64,000 nt of DNA from Sphingomonas sp. Leaf230 (GCF_001421745.1 NZ_LMKW01000009.1:1-64000); one strand, 5' to 3'. Positions 33,812 to 43,202 are shown, numbered from the stretch's first letter. The notes: generated by a model not told the origin, from the sequence alone. Made by a program: numbers and translations.

Positions 33812-36027
33812 TGGTTTCATCATACGATAGGCTGCACCGCGATGTTCAGCGCTGGATCCGGGACGAGGGGTGGACCGAGCTCCGACAGGTGCAGGACCAA
33901 TCCATCTCCGCCATTCTCACCGGAGATGAGGATGTCTTGATTTGCGCGGCCACTGCTGCGGGCAAGACGGAGGCAGCCTTCCTGCCGCTTCTCACGCAGG
34001 CCGCGTCTCGGGAGGCCCCGGGACTCGCGATCTTGTACGTCAGTCCGCTGAAGGCCCTTATCAACGATCAGGCGCGACGGCTGGATGGCCTCTGCGAGAG
34101 TTTGGGTCTGCCGCTTGTCCGATGGCACGGAGACGCGCCGCAAGGGCCCAAGACACGGACGTTCAAGCATCCACGTGGCGTGGCGCTGATCACGCCGGAG
34201 TCGATCGAAGCAATGCTGGTCAGGCGTCCGGCGGATGCTCGACGGTTGTTCGGTGCGTTGGACGCGATCGTGATCGATGAGTTGCATGCATTCCTTAGAG
34301 GGCCGCGTGGCCTCCATCTCGCATCACTGCTTCGACGGATCGACGCCTTGGCTGATCGGCGGCCGCGACGAATTGGTTTGTCCGCGACCATCGGGGACCC
34401 GGCGATCGCCGCGTCCTGGCTACACCCGAGTGCACCGTCTTCGGTTGTTCGTATCGAGGTCGAGGGCGGTCAGCCCGAGCTACGTCTCCAGGTTCGAGCG
34501 TATTTACAAAGGGATTCGGTGATCGGCACCGATGCGATCGGTTCAGATGGCACACGGATCGAGGGCGACGTGGACGCCTTGAGCGATATCGCCGATCACG
34601 GCTTCAAGCATCTTCGCGATGAGAACAATCTGTTATTCGCCGGTTCCCGGCGCAACGTGGAGGAGCTGGCCGACCGTCTCCGCGCGCGGTCAGAGGCTGC
34701 AGGAGTTCCCAACCCCTTTCTGCCGCATCATGGCAATCTTGCCCGCGAGTTGCGCGAGGAGGTCGAAGGCCGTCTTAAGGCCGGCGACCTGCCGACCACG
34801 GCGATCGCCACCACGACCTTGGAACTGGGTATCGACATCGGTTCGGTCGCCTCGATCGCACAGCTGGGCCCCCCTCGATCGATCGCGGGACTCCGCCAAC
34901 GGCTTGGCCGGAGTGGTCGCCGCGCCGGTGCCGCCTCGGTGCTTCGCATCTACATTCGGGAGCCGGCGGCTCCCGATGGACCGCTAGGTCGACTACGCCT
35001 GCCCACGATATGCGCGATAGCGGCCGTACGCCTGCTGCTGGACCGCTTCGTCGAACCGCCCGAGCGCTTCGACCCGAGCACGTTCAGTGTCGCCGTGCAG
35101 CAGACCCTATCCCTCATCGTCGAACGCGGTGGGGTGACGCCGGCGGGATTGCATAGAGAGCTGTTCGCAGGTGGCGCCTTGGCGATGTCTGCTGGTGATC
35201 TGGCAAACCTTCTTCGAGGAATGGCGGATCCGGAGGTCGGTTTGCTCGAACAGTCGCCTGACGGGCTACTGATGTTGGGGCGGACTGGCGAGCGTATCAC
35301 CGTCTCGCGCGACTTCTACGCCAACTTTGACACCGAAGAGGAATGGAGGCTCATTGCCGGCGGTCGCTCCTTGGGGACGATACCGTTGTCAAATGCCGTG
35401 GCGGTCGGCGTCCTCGTTGGTTTCGCTGGGCGTCGTTGGCGCATCCTGGCGGTCGACGATCCGGCCAAAGTGGTGGAGGTCGTCTCGCATCCGTCAGGCC
35501 GACTTCCTCAGTTCGATAGCGGATCCGGCGAACCGATGCACGATCGCCTGGCAGCGGAAATGCTCGCGGTTCTCCGTGATGCCGATCTGCCCCCATGGCT
35601 GGACAAGACGTCAAATCGAATGCTCCAGGAGGCTCGAACGGCGTGGTCGGGAATGACGTTCATTGACGGACCTCTGATTGCAGCCGGCAGAGCGACCATA
35701 TTGTTCACATGGCGCGGCACGACATTCAACGCTCTCGCTGCGGTAGTGTTCGTTGCGGCGGGCTACAACGCGGAGGCAATTGACGTCGGCGTCGAGATTG
35801 ACGGGCTCAGTCCATCGGAATTGGTCGCTCAGGTTCCGCGACTCATGACTTTGCTCGACCTCGAGCTGCTTTCGAAAACCATGGAGGGATTGCGTCATGC
35901 GAAGTATGACGAGTTCGTCGTGGAAAGCCTGCTCAGAAAGGACTGGGCACGGCGAAACTCGGTTCTGATCCCCGAGATTTCGTCGTTCTTAAACGATATA
36001 GCGGAACCCAAAGGCGCTGTCGTCTAA
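33811..36027 (+). CDS. sngC: DEAD/DEAH-box helicase of Shango-type system (Lhr-like)
   Basis: The 738-residue superfamily 2 helicase has motif I AATAAGKTEA, motif II IDELHAF, motif III SATIG, and a helicase C domain with TTLELGIDIGSV and QRLGRSGRRAG. The long C-terminal region is of the Lhr/BrxHI kind. The GTG start shares one base with the sngB stop (TAGTG). It likely acts on phage DNA together with the ATPase. Confidence 0.87.
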   Translation: MVSSYDRLHRDVQRWIRDEGWTELRQVQDQSISAILTGDEDVLICAATAAGKTEAAFLPLLTQAASREAPGLAILYVSPLKALINDQARRLDGLCESLGLPLVRWHGDAPQGPKTRTFKHPRGVALITPESIEAMLVRRPADARRLFGALDAIVIDELHAFLRGPRGLHLASLLRRIDALADRRPRRIGLSATIGDPAIAASWLHPSAPSSVVRIEVEGGQPELRLQVRAYLQRDSVIGTDAIGSDGTRIEGDVDALSDIADHGFKHLRDENNLLFAGSRRNVEELADRLRARSEAAGVPNPFLPHHGNLARELREEVEGRLKAGDLPTTAIATTTLELGIDIGSVASIAQLGPPRSIAGLRQRLGRSGRRAGAASVLRIYIREPAAPDGPLGRLRLPTICAIAAVRLLLDRFVEPPERFDPSTFSVAVQQTLSLIVERGGVTPAGLHRELFAGGALAMSAGDLANLLRGMADPEVGLLEQSPDGLLMLGRTGERITVSRDFYANFDTEEEWRLIAGGRSLGTIPLSNAVAVGVLVGFAGRRWRILAVDDPAKVVEVVSHPSGRLPQFDSGSGEPMHDRLAAEMLAVLRDADLPPWLDKTSNRMLQEARTAWSGMTFIDGPLIAAGRATILFTWRGTTFNALAAVVFVAAGYNAEAIDVGVEIDGLSPSELVAQVPRLMTLLDLELLSKTMEGLRHAKYDEFVVESLLRKDWARRNSVLIPEISSFLNDIAEPKGAVV

Positions 36028-36110
36028 CGGAAGGTGCAGATCCAGCACGGGCTGATGACATTCATGTTGAGCTTTTTTTGTCATTCTGATCACGCGAGCA
36101 AGCTCATTGC

Positions 36111-36437
36111 CTACTGCTCCGTCTCGTCGGTCGCGACTGCCCCGATCGTCATGGCCAGTAGCGAGGCACCACGAGCCTCGTGGTCGAGTTTCAGCAATCG
36201 GACCCAGTGCGAGATGTGCTTCGCCGCCGCTTCGACCCCTTTGCGCTGCTGCTGCGGGGTCGTCAGATCCGTGTCGTTCTCGATGACCGATGCAATCGAC
36301 AGCGCATAGAAGTCGATGATGTCGTCGGCTATGAGCTCACGGTCCGGCGAATTTGCCGCGAGATACTGCATGACGATGGGCATGATCTCCTGGAACAGGT
36401 CGATTTTGGCCTGGTCGTCTACCTTCATGATGTTCAT
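36111..36437 (-). CDS. Hypothetical protein, 108 residues
   Basis: The protein is acidic and helical, with DIIDFYALSIASVIENDTDLTTPQQQRKG and a following HISHWVRLLKLDHEARGASLLA helix. It is convergent with the Shango operon and divergent from the next gene. No family was recognised, but the even composition supports a real gene. Confidence 0.55.
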   Translation of the reverse strand: MNIMKVDDQAKIDLFQEIMPIVMQYLAANSPDRELIADDIIDFYALSIASVIENDTDLTTPQQQRKGVEAAAKHISHWVRLLKLDHEARGASLLAMTIGAVATDETEQ

Positions 36438-36481
36438 CCCAGCGATTTGCCCGAATCGCTCGACGGCGCAGAGGCTGCATC

Positions 36482-36814
36482 ATGGAAAATACCGCATCGC
36501 AGTTCGATCTCCTTGGCCAACTCCGCGCCCTGATCGCGCAACGAGACGACGCAGCGGAGGCGTTCGACGTCTTCAAGCAGGACGCGGTGATGGCGACGGC
36601 AGGTGATCCGCAAGTTGTTGACGCATCGTCTGAAGACGCTGCACAGGCTGCGGTAGAGCAGGTCGACACGTTTGCCTCGGAAACGGAAGGCTTGATGGTA
36701 AGCGCGACCGACGACGAACTGCGGTCAGCATACCGACAGACCGACGGTGAGATGGGCGATTTGGCGGCCGAGACGCTTCTTGACGAACTTCGACGTCGAA
36801 ATTTGGTGGACTGA
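36482..36814 (+). CDS. Hypothetical protein, 110 residues
   Basis: The protein is very acidic and helical (AQRDDAAEAFDVF; ASETEGLMVSATDDELRSAY), probably cytoplasmic. It is divergent from the gene at 36111-36437 with a 44-bp gap. No family was recognised. It begins the plus-strand SRAP/DUF6961 group. Confidence 0.55.
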   Translation: MENTASQFDLLGQLRALIAQRDDAAEAFDVFKQDAVMATAGDPQVVDASSEDAAQAAVEQVDTFASETEGLMVSATDDELRSAYRQTDGEMGDLAAETLLDELRRRNLVD

Positions 36815-36833
36815 GGTTCTGATGCGAAGAACC
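36815..36833. promoter_or_regulatory. Perfect inverted repeat directly after stop codon
   Basis: GGTTCT (36815-36820) and AGAACC (36828-36833) flank a 7-base centre, starting right after the TGA of the preceding gene. It could be an operator for the SRAP gene 94 bp downstream or a weak terminator; no T-run follows. Confidence 0.3.
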
Positions 36834-36926
36834 GTTGGCGGTGGAACTTGAATTTGAGGTTGCGTTCACTGGCGTTTCACGTTCGGGGCCGGGCTTCGGT
36901 GTTCGTGGATGTCATAGGAATTTTCG

Positions 36927-37583
36927 ATGTGTAACCGGGCGAGGTTCAGCGGCGAACCTGAGACGATCTTCGAGCGGTTCGGTGCCGAATGGCTGACCGA
37001 GAAGTCGTTGGACAATCGTTTCGATCCGAAGGAACTGCGGCCGTTCGGGCGGGCATATGTCGTACGGAGGGAAGGCGACCGTCGCGGGCTCGACGTGATG
37101 GAATGGGACGTCCTGGCGGGGCAGGCGAAGCAAGCCGGCCGTAAGGTTGCACAAACCAACGTTCGCACCCTCCATCTTCCCCAGTGGCGAGCACTGGTCA
37201 GTGATCCGGCCAACCGGTGTCTGATCCCGCTTACGGAATTCTGCGAATGGGCACGCGAGCCAACCGATCTTGGTGACGGCAAGAAGCCGATCAAGGGTGA
37301 GATGTGGTTCGCAGTTACCGACCAGCCGGCGTTCGCGGTTGCCGGCTTCTGGCGACAGGTAGGTGACCGGCGATACTTCGCGATGGTGACTTGCGATGCG
37401 AACGAGTTGGTTTCGCCAATTCACCCCAAGGCGATGATCACGATCCTGCGGCCGGACGATCACGATCGGTGGCTGAGCGGAAACTATGACGATGTCCTTG
37501 CGATGCAGCGGCCCTTCCCAGCCGCACGGATGACCGTACGGGGTCCGGTCTTCCCGACGCGGATGGGTCCCGGGTTTGTCTGA
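36927..37583 (+). CDS. SOS response-associated peptidase (SRAP/HMCES/YedK family)
   Basis: SRAP proteins form a covalent bond with abasic sites in single-stranded DNA and protect them. The 218-residue protein keeps the catalytic Cys2 (MCNRARFS), the LIPLTEFCEWA motif with the key Glu, and SPIHPKAMITIL with the conserved His. It sits near the translesion polymerase genes, which suits a DNA-damage cluster. The start is fixed by the need for Cys at position 2. Confidence 0.93.
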   Translation: MCNRARFSGEPETIFERFGAEWLTEKSLDNRFDPKELRPFGRAYVVRREGDRRGLDVMEWDVLAGQAKQAGRKVAQTNVRTLHLPQWRALVSDPANRCLIPLTEFCEWAREPTDLGDGKKPIKGEMWFAVTDQPAFAVAGFWRQVGDRRYFAMVTCDANELVSPIHPKAMITILRPDDHDRWLSGNYDDVLAMQRPFPAARMTVRGPVFPTRMGPGFV

Positions 37584-37593
37584 GCAGCCGGCC

Positions 37594-37770
37594 ATGTCCC
37601 AGCGCGAAGTATGGCAAAGGGCGTCGCTGATCGTAGCGGAGTTCGGCGACGACGATACCGTTGATTTCGTTGCGCGGTTTACGGATATCCTCAAGGATAC
37701 TGCCAACCCGGACGACTGGCGCCGTATCGCTGCCGCCGTGGACGTCATTGCCGCCGCTTCGAAGCAGTAG
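37594..37770 (+). CDS. DUF6961-type small protein
   Basis: The 58-residue protein begins MSQREVWQRASLIV, and its DWRRIAAAVDVIAA helix matches the pattern of short DUF6961 proteins found in sphingomonads. The function is unknown. It starts 10 bp after the SRAP gene. A second member lies at 40574-40756. Confidence 0.65.
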   Translation: MSQREVWQRASLIVAEFGDDDTVDFVARFTDILKDTANPDDWRRIAAAVDVIAAASKQ

Positions 37771-37839
37771 CGTTATTTCTCTGTCATAATGGGGCTCTCC
37801 GCCATCCCTTGAGCGTTTGAAGGCGGCAAGGAGACGACC

Positions 37840-38031
37840 ATGGCAGACAGAGAGAAGATTACGGACGGTCCGAATGAACGGGCTATCGACGAACCGATCG
37901 CAGGCACCGGGCCTGGTATTCCCGATGATGCGCTTCTCCCGGGCGAGGATCTTCTGGAAGCTCCGAGCGACGCCGAGGTTGACCGGATCGCCGAGCATCT
38001 CGGTGCGCACAAACCGACGAAGACACAGTGA
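37840..38031 (+). CDS. Hypothetical protein, 63 residues
   Basis: The protein is short, acidic, Pro/Gly-rich and likely disordered (PNERAIDEPIAGTGPGIPDD). It has a good ribosome site (GGCAAGGAGACG) before the ATG. Its stop overlaps the next start (TGATG), supporting translation. No family was recognised. Confidence 0.6.
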   Translation: MADREKITDGPNERAIDEPIAGTGPGIPDDALLPGEDLLEAPSDAEVDRIAEHLGAHKPTKTQ

Positions 38032-38252
38032 TGGACGATACCGCAACGCAGACGAGGCAGCGTGAGATGGCCACCGAGCATCTGCTGTTCAAGCTGATGG
38101 AATACGTGGAGGCGCGACATGCCGGTCTGCTCGACTTCATGGAGCAGAGCCTGGATCATCTTGGAGATCCGGCAACCGATTCGACGAAGGATGATGGGGC
38201 CGTACGGGAGATTGCACTAGCCATGATCGTCGGTGCCCGCAAACAGAAGTGA
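38031..38252 (+). CDS. Hypothetical protein, 73 residues
   Basis: The product is helical and charged (TEHLLFKLMEYVEARHAGLLDFME), with no membrane segment. The ATG overlaps the stop of the preceding small gene, which decides the start over the GTG three bases upstream. It ends one base before the convergent umuC stop. No family was recognised. Confidence 0.6.
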   Translation: MDDTATQTRQREMATEHLLFKLMEYVEARHAGLLDFMEQSLDHLGDPATDSTKDDGAVREIALAMIVGARKQK

Positions 38253-38253
38253 A

Positions 38254-39522
38254 CTAGGCTCGCACGGTCGGAACTTGGGAGATGTCGGTCGTCCATGCAG
38301 GCGATCGCATTTCCGAGCGCATTTTCCATTCGCGCTTGAAACCTTGGGAAGCCGTTACTGCGGTCAATGTGCCGAATTTCCCGTTGATCGCGTCGAGTGC
38401 GCTCATGAGCCGGTCTCGTTTCGTCGTATCCCCTTCGAACAGCGTGCGTGGCCGCTCGTCTTCGGGCAGCAGGTCGTCCAGGATTATTCCGGCTTTGGTG
38501 AAGGCGTAGCCGTCCCGCCATGCCTTCCGAGCACCACGTCTGGCCGCCGCGATGAGTTCGAAGCTGTCGTTCGTCATCGGATGCAGCGTCACCATCCGCG
38601 ACGCTCCGTACTGTGGTCGATCGGGCTTGTGCTTGTTCGTATGGAAGAACGCGGTCAGCCGGGCGGCGACTAATCCGTGCGATCGCAGCTTTTCGCCTGC
38701 CCGCAGCGCATATTGCGAAAGCGCGCCCATCATTCGTTCAAAGTCGCAGATCGGCGTGCCGAAGGACCGGGTGACCGCCATGCCCTTTCGCCGCGGTTCG
38801 ATCGCCTCCACGGCATTTGACGGAACGCCCCGCAGTTCGGCCACCAGCCGCTCGAGGACCACCGTCCCGACGGCGCGCGCCTGCTTCATCGGCATGTCCC
38901 GGAGCGCGTCTGCGGTGTGGATACCCAAGTCGATCAGCTTGCGGGCGGTCGCACTACCAACCCCCCAGACGTCACCGACCGCGAAGGTGTGCATGACGGC
39001 ACGACGCGTGCTTTCGTCACGCAGATCGGCGACGCCGGCGAAGTCCGGATTCTTCTTGGCCGCGGCGTTCGCGAGCTTCGCCAGTGTCTTCGTCTCCGCA
39101 ATGCCGACGCAGGTGGGGATCGTAGTCCACAGCTGGACCTGCGCGCGCATCGCCTGAGCATGGTTGATGAGATCACGTCCCTCGAAACCTGCAAGATCGA
39201 GGAACGTCTCGTCGATCGAGTAGATCTCGAAGTCGCGGGCAAACGGTTCGCATGCGGCGATCACCCGACGCTGCATGTCGCCGTAGAGAGCATAGTTCGA
39301 TGACCGGACCTGGATGCCGTGCTCCTTCACCTTGTCACGCAGGTGGTGGATCGGATCGCCCATCTTGATGCCAAGCGCCTTCGCCTCGGCAGACCGGGCG
39401 ATCGCACATCCGTCGTTGTTCGACAGGACGATGACCGGGACGCCGGCCAGACTTGCGTCGAAGGCGCGCTCGCACGAGACGTAGTAGTTGTTGCAGTCGA
39501 TCAGGGCGATCGGCGTGCTCAT
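38254..39522 (-). CDS. umuC: Y-family DNA polymerase V catalytic subunit
   Basis: Error-prone translesion polymerase, active with cleaved UmuD. The 422-residue protein has the palm motifs [12 protein letters not shown] with acidic residues, [11 protein letters not shown] and [10 protein letters not shown]. Helix-hairpin-helix [11 protein letters not shown] and the little-finger/UmuC C-terminal region follow. The ATG overlaps the umuD stop (ATGA). The length is normal for UmuC. Confidence 0.95.
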   Translation of the reverse strand: MSTPIALIDCNNYYVSCERAFDASLAGVPVIVLSNNDGCAIARSAEAKALGIKMGDPIHHLRDKVKEHGIQVRSSNYALYGDMQRRVIAACEPFARDFEIYSIDETFLDLAGFEGRDLINHAQAMRAQVQLWTTIPTCVGIAETKTLAKLANAAAKKNPDFAGVADLRDESTRRAVMHTFAVGDVWGVGSATARKLIDLGIHTADALRDMPMKQARAVGTVVLERLVAELRGVPSNAVEAIEPRRKGMAVTRSFGTPICDFERMMGALSQYALRAGEKLRSHGLVAARLTAFFHTNKHKPDRPQYGASRMVTLHPMTNDSFELIAAARRGARKAWRDGYAFTKAGIILDDLLPEDERPRTLFEGDTTKRDRLMSALDAINGKFGTLTAVTASQGFKREWKMRSEMRSPAWTTDISQVPTVRA

Positions 39523-39995
39523 GCGAGCTTGCGCGCGACGCCGACCACCGTGCCCCATATCTCGACGTGCTCGTCGACGAGAATGTCTGCGAACCCCTCG
39601 GCCTCGGGGATGAGCCAGTGACGCCCTTCGACGAAGCGCAGTCGTTTCAGCGTTCGCTCGCCGTGAACGAGGGCTATGACTATGGCTCCCGACCTCGGAG
39701 CCTTGGCTCGGTTCACGACGAGCAGATCCCCGTCATTGATCCCGGCACCGGCCATCGATCGTCCTTCGACACGCATGACGTAGCTCGCAGCCGGGTGTTC
39801 GACGAGCCAAGCACCCAGGTCGATCGGCTCCTGCATGTCGTCCTGAGCCGGGGACGGGAAACCGGCCGGCGTATGAACGAGAAAGAACGGTACCTCGCAC
39901 GGGACGAGTTCGAATGGGACGTCGTGAAGCCGCACAGTATCAACGGCGCGATTCAGCGACACGACGACGGGGCGATCCCCGTTTCTCGATAACAT
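39519..39995 (-). CDS. umuD: DNA polymerase V regulatory subunit, LexA-type autoprotease
   Basis: The 158-residue S24 peptidase has an Ala-Gly cleavage site in [11 protein letters not shown] near residue 45, the nucleophile Ser in [11 protein letters not shown] and the Lys in ERTLKRLRF. RecA-filament-stimulated self-cleavage converts it to the active form that binds UmuC. Its N-terminus is somewhat longer than in E. coli UmuD. It is transcribed after a small gene, with an SOS box upstream. Confidence 0.93.
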   Translation of the reverse strand: MLSRNGDRPVVVSLNRAVDTVRLHDVPFELVPCEVPFFLVHTPAGFPSPAQDDMQEPIDLGAWLVEHPAASYVMRVEGRSMAGAGINDGDLLVVNRAKAPRSGAIVIALVHGERTLKRLRFVEGRHWLIPEAEGFADILVDEHVEIWGTVVGVARKLA

Positions 39996-39998
39996 GAC

Positions 39999-40202
39999 CT
40001 AGTGGATCGTGGCTAAGAGGAGCTGGTCGTCTCGGGCGGCAAGAACCGAGCGGGCATCCTGGGCGACACCGACGGCTTGCCGGTACTCCATGGTCCCGAA
40101 CCGCTCGGCCTCTTCGAAGCCGAAGGGCCCCGGTTCCACAGGCGGATAGAAGTTGTCGTATATGGCGCGGGCAGCCGCTCTCAGCCGCAGATCATGCTGC
40201 AT
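39999..40202 (-). CDS. Hypothetical SOS-cluster protein, 67 residues
   Basis: The product is soluble and helical (LRLRAAARAIYDNFYPP; YRQAVGVAQDARSVLAA). It is the first gene after the SOS box on the minus strand, and its stop lies 3 bp before the umuD start, so it is probably co-expressed with umuDC. No family was recognised. Confidence 0.6.
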   Translation of the reverse strand: MQHDLRLRAAARAIYDNFYPPVEPGPFGFEEAERFGTMEYRQAVGVAQDARSVLAARDDQLLLATIH

Positions 40203-40276
40203 TTCGTTGCTCCATCAGTGGCGAGTCGCCGCAATCGGCGAGCACGTAGCTAAGCGCCAAGCCGGTTGATTAGCAA

Positions 40277-40291
40277 GAACATTGCAAGAAC
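40277..40291. promoter_or_regulatory. Alphaproteobacterial LexA (SOS) box
   Basis: GAAC-N7-GAAC (minus strand GTTC-N7-GTTC) matches exactly the LexA operator of alphaproteobacteria. It lies between the umuDC operon, whose first start is 75 bp away on the minus strand, and the YozE-like gene, whose start is 47 bp away on the plus strand. It could repress both directions. Confidence 0.85.
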
Positions 40292-40337
40292 ATCGACATG
40301 ATGCGATTGTCGGATCAACGATTCGAGGACCGCAAGA

Positions 40338-40574
40338 ATGACCAATCACGACGATGACCAACCGGAGCACAAATCCGCGTTTGGTGAGTGGCTGGTGACG
40401 CAGAAGGACCGAAGCGATCTCGTCGGCCAGCTTGCGATCGGAGCCGTCGCTGATCGCCGTTTTCCCCGCAACGGGGATCCGGAAGCCGTGCGTAAGCATC
40501 TCAGCGCAATGCAGGCGGAAGGCGACATGTTCGCTGCGGTCGATGACGCCGAGTCCGATTGGCTATCCGCGTGA
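40338..40574 (+). CDS. YozE SAM-like domain protein
   Basis: The 78-residue protein fits the YozE SAM-like fold: FGEWLVTQKDRSDLVGQLA, then ADRRFPRNGD and a last acidic helix. YozE-like proteins may bind DNA or RNA; their function is unknown. It starts 47 bp from the SOS box and its stop overlaps the next gene, so it is probably damage-inducible. Confidence 0.78.
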   Translation: MTNHDDDQPEHKSAFGEWLVTQKDRSDLVGQLAIGAVADRRFPRNGDPEAVRKHLSAMQAEGDMFAAVDDAESDWLSA

Positions 40575-40756
40575 TGCAGGACGCATGGGAACAGGCCTTC
40601 GCCTTGATGGCTGATCACGGTCAGATGGGGGCTTGCCGCGTCGTTGCGTCCGGTATGCAGAAGGCGTCCTCCGAACAACCCGAGCAGTTCCGGCGGTGGG
40701 AGGTCTTGGCGGACTGCCTGAATGCGGTGGCGGACGCCAGTCGGCAGAAGCACTGA
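40574..40756 (+). CDS. DUF6961-type small protein, second copy
   Basis: The 60-residue protein (MQDAWEQAFALMADHG; RRWEVLADCLNAVADA) is similar in length and pattern to the protein at 37594-37770. The ATG overlaps the stop of the YozE-like gene (TGATG). The function is unknown. Confidence 0.65.
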   Translation: MQDAWEQAFALMADHGQMGACRVVASGMQKASSEQPEQFRRWEVLADCLNAVADASRQKH

Positions 40757-40757
40757 T

Positions 40758-41168
40758 GTGGCAGGTAACTCGGTGTTAGACGTTACCCCAGTCCCGACGT
40801 TCTCATGCACTGTGACGCGCGTTCACGACGGCGACGGGCCTCTATGGTGCTCGAATGGCGTAAAGGTGCGCATCGCGGGAGTGCAGGCGCCCGACTTCGA
40901 AAGCGCGTCGCCTTGCCGCGCGGCGGATCCACGGCGGGTGAACTATCGCTGCGACGATACTGCTGCCAGACGCAGTCAGCAGATCGTCGAGCGCTTGGTG
41001 TTGCGCAAGACTCTCCGGTGTGAGGCAACCGGCAGAAGCTATGCCCGTGTCGTAGCGCGATGTAACTTACCTGACGGAAGGTCGCTGTCCTGTGCCGCGA
41101 TCGCATTTGGCGCGGCGATCAGATGGGATCGGTATTGGCGGCAGTACCGAATGGGGAGGTGCGAGTAG
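40758..41168 (+). CDS. Thermonuclease-like (SNase fold) small protein
   Basis: The 136-residue product has the SNase-like core, with CTVTRVHDGDGPLWCSNGVKVRIAGVQAPD and a later SYARVVARCNLPDGRSLS. The usual catalytic Arg/Glu pair is only partly recognisable, so nuclease activity is uncertain. It has no clear signal peptide. GTG 40758 or GTG 40773 are both possible starts. It follows the DUF6961 gene by one base. Confidence 0.6.
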   Translation: MAGNSVLDVTPVPTFSCTVTRVHDGDGPLWCSNGVKVRIAGVQAPDFESASPCRAADPRRVNYRCDDTAARRSQQIVERLVLRKTLRCEATGRSYARVVARCNLPDGRSLSCAAIAFGAAIRWDRYWRQYRMGRCE

Positions 41169-41759
41169 CCGGTAGAGTACTTCTTAAAACATCGGGTTGG
41201 GACTCCCGGTCTCGGAGCGAGGTGTTTCCTCCCGCGTGGCATCATAGTGCCCAACTACTTTACCGCTCAGCACGCGTAAAAACTTCACGGCTACCATCTG
41301 CTTAGCTGCCCATCTGACATAGCGACCGTGGATCATGATAAAGTCGCCTTCTGCTACCACGATTCTGGGCTCGCAGGTTATGGCTAGCCTAAATGCCAAG
41401 CCAATTTACTTGTGAGACTACGGGGATAGGAGCCGCTAATCAGCTCGTAAGCGTACCTGTTCTACTGGGTAGTGTGAAGAAACCGGTCGGTTTACCTCTG
41501 TAGGGGAAAAGGCGATCAAATCGTTAGCGCTGCCTGTCATTTCGCCACTTCGTTTCTGACGCTTGGCGGCTAGCAAATAAGTTCGCCGCCACCATCTGAT
41601 GCTGGGTGTTTGTGGGTAGCTTCCTGGAACCCTCGGACGAAATCAATTTTTCGGGAAATATTATTCGCAACGAACTGGATACGGAACGGTCGTAGAACAT
41701 CTTGGGAACGCTCGACCACGAACTGCGGCTGGTATATCGAATGGGAAGGGAGATCGAGT
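41169..41759. other. 590-bp stretch without a supported gene, upstream of Thoeris
   Basis: This stretch is less GC-rich than the neighbouring genes, and no frame gives a convincing product. It probably holds the Thoeris promoter and a junction between the SOS cluster and the defence island. Nothing else was seen. Confidence 0.4.
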
Positions 41760-43202
41760 GTGCGCAAAGACATCACGGGGTTCATCGACGATTACATCAA
41801 GGAGATGGAGGCCGGGCAGGCTGCCGTTTTCGCTGGCGCCGGGCTGTCCGTTCCCGCCGGGTTCGTTGACTGGCGTCATCTTCTCGCGCCCCTGGCGGTC
41901 GAGCTGGATCTAGACATCGCGCAGGAGACGGATTTCATCGCGCTGGCCCAGTTTCACGTCAACGCGAACTCGAACAACCGGTCTCAACTCAACAAGGCGA
42001 TCATTGAGGCATTCTCCACCGGCGCAAAGCCGACTGAAAGTCATCGATTGCTCGCCGGCCTGCCGATCGCGACTTGGTGGACGACCAACTACGACAATCT
42101 GATCGAGCGCGCGCTCTCGGGCGCGGGTAAGATCCCGGACGTCAAGCACACCGTTGCGCAACTTGCGAATACAAAGCCACGCCGTGATGCGATCGTTTTC
42201 AAGATGCATGGGGATGTTGATCATCCTGATCAAGCCGTCGCGACGCGGGATGACTACGAAAGATATGCCGGCAGCCGTGGTGCGTACATAAACGCGTTGT
42301 CCGGTGACTTCGTCAACAAGACCTTCCTGTTTCTCGGTTTCAGTTTCACCGATCCCAATCTCGAGGCGGTGCTTTCAAGGATACGCCAAACCTTCGAAGG
42401 CAACCAGCGTCGCCATTACGCGATCTTCAAGAACCGGACGCAGAATGCAGACGAGGACGATGCCGTCTTCATCAACGCGAAGACGCGGCAGAGCTTGGTG
42501 CTACGCGACCTCGAACGTTTCAACATCAAGCCGCTGATGATAGATGACTACCCCGAGGTGCCGGTCATCCTTGGAGAGTTGGTGAAGCGCTATCGCCGAC
42601 GAACCATCTTCGTTTCGGCCAGCGCGTCGGACTTCGGGGTTTGGGGAGAGGCCCAGGTCACGGGTTTCATGCGCCGGCTTGGCGCGACCGTCATGGACAG
42701 CGAAGTTCGACTGGTGACCGGTTTGGGTCTTGGCGTCGGCAACGCGTTGTTCACCGGCGCCGTGGAGCAGGTCGTCCGCAAGGGCCAGGGGCACATGGAA
42801 GACCGGATAATAGTAAGGCCGTTTCCGCAGGCACTGCCAGATCCTGATCGGGAAGACCTTTGGGAGACGTATCGCCAGACGATCGTCGCGGAGGCAGGCG
42901 TCGCCCTCTTCATGTTCGGCAACAAGGAGGTCGGCGGGGCAATCCAGAATGCGCGAGGCGTCGAGCGGGAGTTCGAGATTGCGCGCGAGCATGGCCTTGT
43001 GGTGCTGCCGATCGGCGCGACGGGTTCGATGGCTTCCGTACTCGCGTCGCGAGCGCTCGCCGACCCGGACGTGTACCTTTCGGAACTGGATGGCACTCAA
43101 CGTGCGCAACTAGCCGAGTTGGCAAAGCCGGTGGCTGATCTCGCGACGTTGATCGAGCCGATCATGGCCCTCGTGCGAGGACTGAAGGGTGTTCGCAAAT
43201 GA
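41760..43202 (+). CDS. thsA: Thoeris NADase ThsA (SIR2-SLOG)
   Basis: ThsA is the Thoeris effector: when it binds a cyclic ADP-ribose-type signal made by ThsB, it depletes NAD+. The 480-residue protein has an N-terminal SIR2 domain with AVFAGAGLSVPAG, TTNYDNLIERAL and a KMHGDVDHPD catalytic His. From about residue 280 a STALD/SLOG ligand domain follows, with IFVSASASDFG and VTGLGLGVGNALFTGAVE. GTG 41760 has a strong ribosome site (AAGGGAG) and fits the family length of about 476. The longer open frame upstream is not homologous. Confidence 0.92.
   Translation: MRKDITGFIDDYIKEMEAGQAAVFAGAGLSVPAGFVDWRHLLAPLAVELDLDIAQETDFIALAQFHVNANSNNRSQLNKAIIEAFSTGAKPTESHRLLAGLPIATWWTTNYDNLIERALSGAGKIPDVKHTVAQLANTKPRRDAIVFKMHGDVDHPDQAVATRDDYERYAGSRGAYINALSGDFVNKTFLFLGFSFTDPNLEAVLSRIRQTFEGNQRRHYAIFKNRTQNADEDDAVFINAKTRQSLVLRDLERFNIKPLMIDDYPEVPVILGELVKRYRRRTIFVSASASDFGVWGEAQVTGFMRRLGATVMDSEVRLVTGLGLGVGNALFTGAVEQVVRKGQGHMEDRIIVRPFPQALPDPDREDLWETYRQTIVAEAGVALFMFGNKEVGGAIQNARGVEREFEIAREHGLVVLPIGATGSMASVLASRALADPDVYLSELDGTQRAQLAELAKPVADLATLIEPIMALVRGLKGVRK

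Noticed and set aside
32885..33823. 312-codon minus-strand frame
   Set aside because: It is antisense to the Shango ATPase, which has clear Walker motifs.
29691..36027. Classification of the three-gene operon as BREX
   Set aside because: The ATPase and helicase are BrxD/BrxHI-like, but no methylase, PglZ or PglY-type gene is adjacent, and the TerB protein fits Shango.
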